Shown here: positions 43,516-49,995 of the stretch, one piece after another
Layout: the number at the start of each line of letters is the position of its first letter
How positions within the stretch are numbered: position 1 is the stretch's first letter
Assembly (NCBI GenBank): GCA_958437935.1
Contig: CAUBPS010000003.1
Coordinates: 1-64,000, forward strand
Direction of reading: 5' to 3'
Source: an uncultured Collinsella sp.
Lineage (GTDB): Bacteria; Actinomycetota; Coriobacteriia; Coriobacteriales; Coriobacteriaceae
Length of the DNA: 64,000 nucleotides
Notes under the pieces: model-generated
What the model was told of the DNA's origin: nothing
Database searches by the model: none
Seen by the model: the letters and a program-made list of their open reading frames with translations, nothing else
Made by a program: the position numbers and the translations under genes

Positions 43516-44232
43516 TTAGGCGACGTTTTCGACCAGCTCGGCGACGATGGCGTCAAAGGCGGCAACCGGATCGTCGGCGCCGGTGATGGGACGGCCCACC
43601 ACAATGTGGCTCGCACCGCGCTCGATAGCCTGGGAAGGCGTCGCCACGCGGGACTGGTCACCAAGGGCGGCACCCACCGGACGCACACCCGGAGTCACGA
43701 TCAGGGCATCAGGGCCCAGCAGCTCACGCATGTCGTGAGCTTCCATCGGCGAGCACACAATGCCATCGATGCCGTTGGCCTGAGCGAGCTTTGCCAGGCG
43801 GGCGGCCTCCTCGGCCACGGGCGACTCGACGCCGATCTCGCTCAAGGCATCCTGATTCATGCTCGTGAGCACGGTGATGGCGACGAGCTTGGCGCGGTCC
43901 TCGCGCGCCTCCTCGGCACCCTCGCGGCAGGCAGCGAGCATGGCGCCCGAACCCAAGCCGTGAACCGAGAGCAGGTCGGCACCGGCAAGCGAGGCCGAAC
44001 GGGCGGCACCGCGAACCTGATGCGGAATATCATGGAACTTAAGGTCAAGGAAGACCTTAAAGCCCAGGTCCTTAAAGGTCTTGACGATCTCGGGGCCCTC
44101 AGCGTAATAGAGCGTCATACCAACCTTAAGCCAGGCGGCATGGCCCGAAAGCTCGTGGGCGAGCTCGAGCGCACGCTCACGATCGCAGTCGAGGGCGACG
44201 ATTACGCGGTCGCGGGCATCGGTCTCTAGCAT
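43516..44232 (-). CDS. pyrF: Orotidine 5'-phosphate decarboxylase
   Basis: PyrF makes UMP from OMP, the last de novo step. The 238-residue TIM-barrel protein shows VALDCDRERALELAHEL near residue 12 and the catalytic DLKFHDIPHQV near 62, with IVTPGVRP near 173 and the phosphate-binding IVVGRPIT near 208. It overlaps pyrD by 7 bases and ends the operon. Confidence 0.96.
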   Translation of the reverse strand: MLETDARDRVIVALDCDRERALELAHELSGHAAWLKVGMTLYYAEGPEIVKTFKDLGFKVFLDLKFHDIPHQVRGAARSASLAGADLLSVHGLGSGAMLAACREGAEEAREDRAKLVAITVLTSMNQDALSEIGVESPVAEEAARLAKLAQANGIDGIVCSPMEAHDMRELLGPDALIVTPGVRPVGAALGDQSRVATPSQAIERGASHIVVGRPITGADDPVAAFDAIVAELVENVA

Positions 44233-45149
44233 TCGAAAGCACCTACCAGCTCGTTGATGTCCTTTACGCCCTGGGACTCGGCCCAGGCCTCGAGCTCATG
44301 CGCGATCTTGAGCGAAGCGCACGGATCGACGAAGTTGGCCATGCCAACCGACACGCAGGTGGCACCGGCCAGGATAAACTCGGCCGCATCCTCGCCGGTC
44401 ATGACACCGCCGACACCGTTGATGGGGATATCGACGGCCTGGGCGACCTCCCAGACCATGCGCACGGCGATGTGGTGGCACAGCGGGCCCGAAAGGCCGC
44501 CCTTGGGCTTTGCCACGCGGGACTTGCGGGTATGGACGTCGATGGCCATGCCCTGGATGGAGTTAATGACCGAAAGGCCGTCGGCGCCGGCGGCTTCGAG
44601 GGCCTTGGCGATCTCGGCGACGTTGACCGGCGCCATCTTCACGAACAGCGGCTTATCGGTCACCTTGCGGCAGGCAGCCATAACGGAAGAGGCGCCCTCG
44701 GGCGTAGAGCCCATGGCGGCACCGCCGGCGGCGATGTTGGGGCAGCTCACGTTGATCTCGTAGCCGGCAGCCCAGGGGCATAGCTCGACATACATCTCGA
44801 GCGCGCGCACAAACTCGTCAACGGAGTGGCCGGCAACCTGACAGATGACCTGGCAACCGTCCTTGGACAGTTGCTCGAGCCACGGGCCGGACTCGCGGGC
44901 AAAGGCGGCCACGCCGGGGTTCTGAAGGCCCACGGAGTTGATCATACCGCCGGGGATCTCGGCCATGCGGGGCGCGGGATTGCCGGGCCAGGGCTCGGCT
45001 GCGCAACCCTTGGTGGTGATGGCGCCCAGCTGGGAAACATCAAAGAAGTTCTGGAACTGCCAACCGTAGCCAAAGGTACCGGCTGCGGTGTTGATGGGGT
45101 TCTGCATCTTGACGCCGCCGAAATCGACGGCCATGTTCACGGTACCCAC
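44226..45149 (-). CDS. pyrD: Dihydroorotate dehydrogenase B, catalytic subunit
   Basis: The class 1B enzyme oxidises dihydroorotate and passes electrons through PyrK to NAD. The start GTG 45149 overlaps the pyrK stop (TAGTG) and has GGTGGT upstream; it gives 307 residues beginning (M)GTVNMAVDFGGVKMQNPI. The active-site segment NVSCPNIAAGGA contains the catalytic Cys of class 1B, and NGVGGVMTGEDAAEFILAGA is the FMN phosphate site. Confidence 0.94.
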   Translation of the reverse strand: MGTVNMAVDFGGVKMQNPINTAAGTFGYGWQFQNFFDVSQLGAITTKGCAAEPWPGNPAPRMAEIPGGMINSVGLQNPGVAAFARESGPWLEQLSKDGCQVICQVAGHSVDEFVRALEMYVELCPWAAGYEINVSCPNIAAGGAAMGSTPEGASSVMAACRKVTDKPLFVKMAPVNVAEIAKALEAAGADGLSVINSIQGMAIDVHTRKSRVAKPKGGLSGPLCHHIAVRMVWEVAQAVDIPINGVGGVMTGEDAAEFILAGATCVSVGMANFVDPCASLKIAHELEAWAESQGVKDINELVGAFEC

Positions 45150-45940
45150 TAGAAGACCACCACCTTGGAAGCATCGAACACGGGGCCGCACATGCAGGCG
45201 CCCTTCATACCGTCAACCGTCTCGACATTGCAGGTGTTGCAGGCGCCAAAGCCACAGCTCATCATGCGCTCGAGCGACACCTCACAGTACACACTGGCCT
45301 CAGCGGCAGCGGCGGCGACTTTCTTCATCATGACGGCGGGACCGCAGCTGGCTACGTAGTCGTAGCCGCCCTCGCCGAGCAGCTCGGCTGCCGGGTCGGT
45401 GCAAAAACCGTGCGTGCCGAGCGAGCCGTCGTCGGTGCAAACGTTGACCGTGGCGCCCAGCGCGCGGAACTCATCGACACCCACGGCCTTGGACGCGGTG
45501 CCAAAGCCCAGGCACACGTCGACGGCCACACCCTGCTCGGCAAGCTTGTCGGCAAGGCACAGCACGGGCGGAACACCGATGCCACCGGCGACGAGCAGGG
45601 CCTTCCTGGTGCCCTCGGGTACCATCCAGCCACGGCCACCGGGGCCCAGCAGGTTAGAGGTGGAGCCAGGGCCCATCTGGGACAAACGACGGGTATCGTC
45701 GCCCACGACGGCGTACCACAGCTCGACGGTGCCGGCCTCGGCGTCGGCGCGGTAGTAGCTCAGGGGCACGCGAAGCAGCGAGGACGCATCGCCGGGTACG
45801 GCGATGTTCACAAACTGACCGGGCTTGAGCGCACTTGCAAGCTTGGGGGCCGAGATGACGAGCGAGAAGATGCCATCGGCGATCTCCTGGTTCGAGACGA
45901 CCTCGAAGTCGTGCATGCGTGCAGTGGAAGGTGTGGGCAT
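45149..45940 (-). CDS. pyrK: Dihydroorotate dehydrogenase B, electron transfer subunit
   Basis: PyrK carries FAD and a 2Fe-2S cluster and makes the class 1B enzyme NAD-dependent. The 263-residue protein has a ferredoxin-reductase FAD domain (LRVPLSYYRAD near residue 56), an NAD domain (LLVAGGIGVPPVLCLADKL near 115), and C-terminal cluster cysteines in CGFGACNTCNVE and GACMCGPVF. It follows pyrC after a 92-base gap that contains a hairpin. Confidence 0.94.
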   Translation of the reverse strand: MPTPSTARMHDFEVVSNQEIADGIFSLVISAPKLASALKPGQFVNIAVPGDASSLLRVPLSYYRADAEAGTVELWYAVVGDDTRRLSQMGPGSTSNLLGPGGRGWMVPEGTRKALLVAGGIGVPPVLCLADKLAEQGVAVDVCLGFGTASKAVGVDEFRALGATVNVCTDDGSLGTHGFCTDPAAELLGEGGYDYVASCGPAVMMKKVAAAAAEASVYCEVSLERMMSCGFGACNTCNVETVDGMKGACMCGPVFDASKVVVF

Positions 45941-45987
45941 AGACGCTCCAATCCCCCATGCGGTTGCATGGTCAAAACGAACAGAAA

Positions 45988-46012
45988 GCGCGGCACCGCA
46001 AGGGCACCGCGC
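45988..46012 (-). terminator. Intercistronic hairpin between pyrC and pyrK
   Basis: GCGCGG / CCGCGC form a 6-bp stem followed by TTTCTGTTCGTTTTG on the minus strand. It may act as a partial terminator or as an RNA-processing site that lowers pyrKDF relative to pyrBC. Confidence 0.45.
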
Positions 46013-46032
46013 ACAAAAGCGATAAGGCTATG

Positions 46033-47322
46033 CTAGCAGATGCAGCCGTCGGCGAGCGTCTGCTTACCGCCGACAAACACATCGGTGGCACGACCGGTAA
46101 GCGTTCGGCCGGCGAAACCGGAGTTCTCGGCGCGCGACTCGTAACCGTCCTCGCCAACCGTCCAGGTGGCGGACGCGTCGAACACGGTCAGGTCGGCAAC
46201 GGAGCCCGCCTTGACCTGAACCTGGTCGAGGCCCAGGATCTCACGCGGCTTGATGGCCATGAGCTCGACCATACGGCCCATGCTCATCTTGCCCGTGTTG
46301 ACCAGCTCGGTGAGTACGAGCGACAGCGAGGTCTCGAGGCCGATCATGCCAAAGGGCGCAAGCTCGAACTCGCGGGCCTTCTCCCACGGGGTGTGGGGAG
46401 CGTGATCGGTGACGATAACGTCGACGGTGCCGTCGATGACGCCCTGACGGATGGCCTCGGCATCCTCCTCGGTACGCAGCGGCGGGTTGACCTTGAGCGA
46501 AGTGTTGTAGGTCTCGTCCAGGTCGTTCTCGGTCAGGAACATGTGGTGCGGGGTGGCCTCGCAGGTAACCTGAACGCCAGCGGCCTTACCGGCACGCACG
46601 ATCTCCAGACCATGGGCGGTGGAGATGTGCTGGATGTGCAGCTTGGCACCGGTCAGCTTGGCGATCTCGATGTCGCGAGCGATCTGGAGCTCCTCGCCGG
46701 CAGCCGGCCAGCCCTCGAGAGCCAGACGGGTCGAGACCTTGCCCTCGTTGATCTGGCCATGGCCGACCAGGTCCTCGTCCTGGCAGTGGCTCATAAAGAC
46801 CTTGCCGAACATCTTGCCGTAGTCCATGCAACGACGGAGCATACCCGCGCCCTGCACGCCGCGACCGTCGTCGGTGAAGGCGACGGCGCCGTGGGCGACC
46901 ATATCGCCCATCTCGGACATGGCCTCGCCCTTAAGACCGCGGGTCATAGCGCCCGACGGATAGACGCGGCAGTGACCGACCTCGGCAGCACGGGACTTAA
47001 CGAACTCCACGACGGTACCGTTATCGGTAACGGGATCGGTGTTGGGCATGGAGCACACGCCAGTAAAGCCGCCCTTTGCAGCTGCGCGGGTGCCGCTCTC
47101 GATGTCCTCTTTGACCTCGTAGCCGGGCTCGCGAAGGTGAACGTGCATATCCACCAGGCCGGGGACGAGGTACTTGCCGGAAAGGTCGCGAACCTCGGCT
47201 CCCTCGACGGCGAGATTCTCGCCGACCTCGGCGATCTTGTCGCCGTCAATCAGGACGTCAACGACACCGTCAAGCTCGACGGACGGGTCGACGACGTGGG
47301 CATTCTTAAGAAGCAAGGCCAT
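46033..47322 (-). CDS. pyrC: Dihydroorotase
   Basis: Dihydroorotase cyclises carbamoyl aspartate. The start ATG 47322 (MALLLKNAHVVDPS) follows GGAGG at 8 bases, giving 429 residues; an upstream extension through the end of pyrB is rejected. It is the long class-I type, with the zinc motif DMHVHLREPG near residue 57, later His residues near 178 and 231, and VTDHAPHTPWEK near 305. Its start overlaps pyrB by 17 bases. Confidence 0.96.
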   Translation of the reverse strand: MALLLKNAHVVDPSVELDGVVDVLIDGDKIAEVGENLAVEGAEVRDLSGKYLVPGLVDMHVHLREPGYEVKEDIESGTRAAAKGGFTGVCSMPNTDPVTDNGTVVEFVKSRAAEVGHCRVYPSGAMTRGLKGEAMSEMGDMVAHGAVAFTDDGRGVQGAGMLRRCMDYGKMFGKVFMSHCQDEDLVGHGQINEGKVSTRLALEGWPAAGEELQIARDIEIAKLTGAKLHIQHISTAHGLEIVRAGKAAGVQVTCEATPHHMFLTENDLDETYNTSLKVNPPLRTEEDAEAIRQGVIDGTVDVIVTDHAPHTPWEKAREFELAPFGMIGLETSLSLVLTELVNTGKMSMGRMVELMAIKPREILGLDQVQVKAGSVADLTVFDASATWTVGEDGYESRAENSGFAGRTLTGRATDVFVGGKQTLADGCIC

Positions 47323-48262
47323 TATCGGCACCTCCAAGCAGCAGATACAGGATAGCCATACGCACGCAGATACCGGCGTAGACCTGCTCCAGGATGACGG
47401 AGCGTTGCGGGTGGTCGGCCATATAGGAGTCGAACTCGACGCCGCGGTTGATGGGGCCCGGGTGGCAGATAATCGCATCGGGCTTCATGAGCTTCTCGCG
47501 GTCCTTGGTCAGACCGAAGAGCTTGTGGTACTCACGAATGGTCGGGAACGGGGCACCCTCGAGGCGCTCCTGCTGCACGCGCAGCATGTAGACGACGTCC
47601 AGCTCGGGCAGGACGGAATCGAGGTCGCTCGTCACGTGGTCGCAGCCCAGAACCTCGGGCGCCGGCGGCAGCAGCGTGCCGGGGGCGACGGCGTAGGTCT
47701 CGCAGCCCATGATCTTCAACGCGGGGATCAGCGAGCCGCAAACGCGGGAGTGGGAGATGTCGCCGACGACGGCGACCTTCAGACCGTGGAAGTCACCCTT
47801 GTGCTCCCAGATGGTATACAGGTCGAGCAGAGCCTGCGTGGGGTGGTTGTGCTTGCCGTCACCGGCGCAGATGACGCTCGCGGGCGAGTTCTGCGTGACG
47901 ATGTAGGGCGCGCCGGCGTGCTTATCACGCACGACGATGCAGTCGATCTTATAGGCGTTGAGGGTCTCGACGGTGTCGACGAGGCTCTCGCCCTTGACCG
48001 TAGAGGTCGAAGAGCCGCCAAAGTTGAGGCTGTCGGCCGAAAGACGCTTCTCGGCGAGCTCGAAGGAGCTGCGGGTGCGCGTCGAGGGCTCGTTGAACAT
48101 GTTGACGATGGTCTTGCCCTTGAGCGTGGGGACCTTCTTGATGGCACGCTCGTTGACCTCGGAGAACGCCTTGGCGGTCTCGAGGATGAGCTTGATATCC
48201 TCTTCGGAGTACTCGGTAATGTCGATCAGGTGCTTATGGTTGAACGCCACGGTACTACTCAC
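47306..48262 (-). CDS. pyrB: Aspartate carbamoyltransferase catalytic subunit
   Basis: PyrB condenses carbamoyl phosphate with aspartate. The 318-residue protein shows the carbamoyl-phosphate site FNEPSTRTRSSFELAEKRL near residue 54, HPTQALLDLYTIWE near 140, and MLRVQQER near 227. No pyrI regulatory subunit is present, so feedback by that route is not expected. It overlaps pyrR by 8 bases. Confidence 0.96.
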   Translation of the reverse strand: MSSTVAFNHKHLIDITEYSEEDIKLILETAKAFSEVNERAIKKVPTLKGKTIVNMFNEPSTRTRSSFELAEKRLSADSLNFGGSSTSTVKGESLVDTVETLNAYKIDCIVVRDKHAGAPYIVTQNSPASVICAGDGKHNHPTQALLDLYTIWEHKGDFHGLKVAVVGDISHSRVCGSLIPALKIMGCETYAVAPGTLLPPAPEVLGCDHVTSDLDSVLPELDVVYMLRVQQERLEGAPFPTIREYHKLFGLTKDREKLMKPDAIICHPGPINRGVEFDSYMADHPQRSVILEQVYAGICVRMAILYLLLGGADNGLAS

Positions 48263-48839
48263 CTCCCAGCGGCGCGGAGCCCACGTGGGAACCCGGCGCG
48301 ACGTCGTTAATCTCGACGGCGGTGTGGCCGTCGACTTCCTTCATATATAGGTGCACGTTCTCCTCATGCGACGAGGGAACGTTCTTGCCGACAAAGTCCG
48401 GCGAGATGGGGAGCTCGCGGTGGCCGCGGTCAACGAGGACTGCCAGCTCAATGCGGCTCGGACGGCCCAGGTCCATAACGGCGTCGAGAGCGGCGCGGAT
48501 GGTACGGCCCGTATACAGGATGTCGTCCACCAGCACGACGCGCTTGCCGTCGACGCTGAAGGGAATGTTGGTAGCGTGGATCGCGGGAGCGAAATTGGTC
48601 GCATAGTCATCGCGGTAGAAGCTGATGTCCAGGCTGCCGAGCGGAACGTCGACGCCCTCGATCTCCTTGATCTCCTCGGCGAGCTTCTTTGCCAGAAGGT
48701 CGCCGCGCGTGACGATGCCGACCAGAGCGAGGTCTTCACAGCCCTCGTTGCGCTCGAGAATCTCGTGCGCGATGCGGGTCATCGCTCGGTTGACGGCGGT
48801 CTCGTCCATGATGACCGCCTTGGGGGAAGTCGTGCCCAT
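48255..48839 (-). CDS. pyrR: Pyrimidine operon regulator PyrR (uracil phosphoribosyltransferase-like)
   Basis: PyrR binds pyr mRNA when UMP is abundant and lowers operon expression; many also have uracil phosphoribosyltransferase activity. The 194-residue protein has the PRPP motif VVLVDDILYTGRTIRAALD near residue 103 and VGIVTRGDLLAKKL near 41. It is the first gene of the operon, directly after a leader with attenuator-like hairpins, so it probably controls its own operon. Confidence 0.95.
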   Translation of the reverse strand: MGTTSPKAVIMDETAVNRAMTRIAHEILERNEGCEDLALVGIVTRGDLLAKKLAEEIKEIEGVDVPLGSLDISFYRDDYATNFAPAIHATNIPFSVDGKRVVLVDDILYTGRTIRAALDAVMDLGRPSRIELAVLVDRGHRELPISPDFVGKNVPSSHEENVHLYMKEVDGHTAVEINDVAPGSHVGSAPLGGE

Positions 48840-48878
48840 CGATCTCCTTCCTCACATGTCTTGACTGCTGACACAGTC

Positions 48879-48975
48879 AAAAAAATAGATGCCCGACCGC
48901 TCAAAGCGGACCAGACACCCACAGGAAGGGCTGCTCTTTGGCAGCAATGTAATTCCATGTGGGTATCTCGTACCC
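48879..48975 (-). promoter_or_regulatory. pyr operon leader with attenuator hairpins
   Basis: On the minus strand a GGGTA / TACCC stem (48975-48961) competes with a larger hairpin (48964-48917; ACCCACA and GGAA pair with TTCC and TGTGGGT). The tip of the larger hairpin holds GCTGCCAAAGAGCAGC, whose CCAAAGAG resembles the PyrR-binding loop. A terminator-like stem follows (48917-48891) with seven Ts (48885-48879). This fits PyrR-controlled attenuation. Confidence 0.7.
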
Positions 48976-48992
48976 CTTTAATGGTCAAGGGA

Positions 48993-48999
48993 TAGTGTA
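48993..48999 (-). promoter_or_regulatory. Candidate -10 of the pyr operon promoter
   Basis: Minus-strand TACACTA lies about 20 bases upstream of the first leader hairpin. The -35 region is weak (TCGCAA), so the assignment is tentative. Confidence 0.4.
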
Positions 49000-49092
49000 G
49001 CCAACCTCGAGCTTAATTGCGAGCATAAATACAGAGCAATCCGTAAACGGAGCCCAATGCTCCATAAACCTATATATATTTGTGGGACGAGC

Positions 49093-49121
49093 TTGAAAAC
49101 GCGCGCACGAGCTGGCATAAT
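49093..49121 (+). promoter_or_regulatory. Candidate distal promoter for rpmB
   Basis: TTGAAA (49093-49098) and CATAAT (49116-49121) are separated by 17 bases. A second -10-like TATAGT with a preceding TGTGC lies at 49231-49236, nearer to rpmB. Confidence 0.45.
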
Positions 49122-49290
49122 CCCCTCTGCTGCACGCAAATCGGATCTACGTCCAGGGCCGTGGCGTGAGCACTATCGCCAAAAGAGGAATATCTCTGTG
49201 TAGATTACGCACAGGGAGCTGCTTCTGTGCTATAGTTCAGGCTTGTTTGTTAACGCGACATGTTCGTTTGTCGCCCAAGGAGGGTCAGTT

Positions 49291-49479
49291 ATGTCCAAAG
49301 TTTGCGAAGTTTGCGGTAAGCACCCCGTTGCCGGTCGCTCCATCAGCCACTCTCACCGCGTCACCAACCGTAAGTTCCGCCCCAACATCCAGCGCGTCTA
49401 CGTCGTCGTCGATGGTCACCGTCGCAAGATGAACGTTTGCTCCACCTGCCTCAAGTCCGGCAAGGTTGCGCGCTCCTAA
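49291..49479 (+). CDS. rpmB: 50S ribosomal protein bL28
   Basis: L28 is a small protein of the large subunit. The start ATG 49291 (MSKVCEVCGKHPVAG) has AAGGAGGG upstream, giving 62 residues. It is the zinc-binding form, with CEVC near residue 5 and CSTC near 50, and the family core HRVTNRKFRPNIQRV. It is a single-gene unit with its own terminator. Confidence 0.97.
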   Translation: MSKVCEVCGKHPVAGRSISHSHRVTNRKFRPNIQRVYVVVDGHRRKMNVCSTCLKSGKVARS

Positions 49480-49547
49480 ATAAGGTCTTACCAACAAGTA
49501 CCTCGGACTCTCCGGGTCAAAGACCTCGCGTTCATATAGAACTTACC

Positions 49548-49580
49548 AAAGGCGCTCTCCCCTACGGAGGGCGCCTTTTT
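49548..49580 (+). terminator. Terminator of rpmB
   Basis: GGCGCTCTCC / GGAGGGCGCC form a stem with one mismatch and a short loop, followed by TTTTT, 70 bases after the stop codon. Confidence 0.9.
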
Positions 49581-49583
49581 GCA

Positions 49584-49842
49584 CTCATTTGGGACAGACT
49601 TACATGAGTGTTTGCAGATGTCAAAGGGATCGTAGCCCAGCTGGTATGCCCTGTAGCTTGACCAGCGGTACGCCTCGATTGAGCCAAGCGCACCTTTCAC
49701 GAGATTGAGACGAATATAGTCGAGCAGCTGCACCGCCTGCGTGTCTGACTCAACCGCGACCCGCGAATAGCAATTGTCAAAAAGATGCCCCGTTCTTCCC
49801 GTTTTCCGATTGAAATTCTCATGTAAGTCCGTCCCCAATGAG
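49584..49842. mobile_element. REP-transposase-derived element bounded by 25-base inverted repeats
   Basis: The ends 49584-49608 and 49818-49842 are inverted repeats with 2 mismatches in 25. Each contains GGGACRGACTTACATGAG and a CTCAT / ATGAG palindrome. Inside is a fragment of a Y1 (REP-associated) transposase. The element starts 4 bases after the rpmB terminator, a common REP landing place. It seems too short to move by itself. Confidence 0.7.
49609..49838 (-). pseudogene. REP-associated tyrosine transposase (Y1) fragment
   Basis: The minus-strand frame reads NRKTGRTGHLFDNCYSRVAV followed by LLDYIRLNLVKGALGSIEAYRWSSYRAYQLG. This matches the part of RAYT proteins after the catalytic Tyr, including the conserved GHLF and YRWSSYR segments. 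The N-terminal HUH region and the usual start are missing, and the frame runs into the inverted repeat at both ends. It is therefore a remnant rather than a working gene. Confidence 0.75.
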
Positions 49843-49873
49843 CGGGGCGGTGGAGCAGGCAGATAGTTTTAGT

Positions 49874-49903
49874 TAAAACGTTTCAGTTTATTGAAGCGTT
49901 TTA
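49874..49903. promoter_or_regulatory. Palindromic operator-like site upstream of adhE
   Basis: TAAAACGTTTCA (49874-49885) and TGAAGCGTTTTA (49892-49903) are inverted with one mismatch in 12 around a 6-base gap. It lies about 45 bases upstream of the likely -10. The half sites resemble LacI/CcpA-type operators more than a Rex site. Confidence 0.6.
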
Positions 49904-49945
49904 GTGTGCCTTTTACAGGAATCTTACCGTTCGCCGAATAATTTC

Positions 49946-49955
49946 TTGCTATCAT
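49946..49955 (+). promoter_or_regulatory. Extended -10 of the adhE promoter
   Basis: TTGCTATCAT includes TG-N before TATCAT. No strong -35 is visible, which would be consistent with an extended -10 promoter under activator or repressor control. Confidence 0.5.
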
Positions 49956-49995
49956 GCAAGGCGTAGGGTAAATCTCCGATCGCAAGGAGACACAA

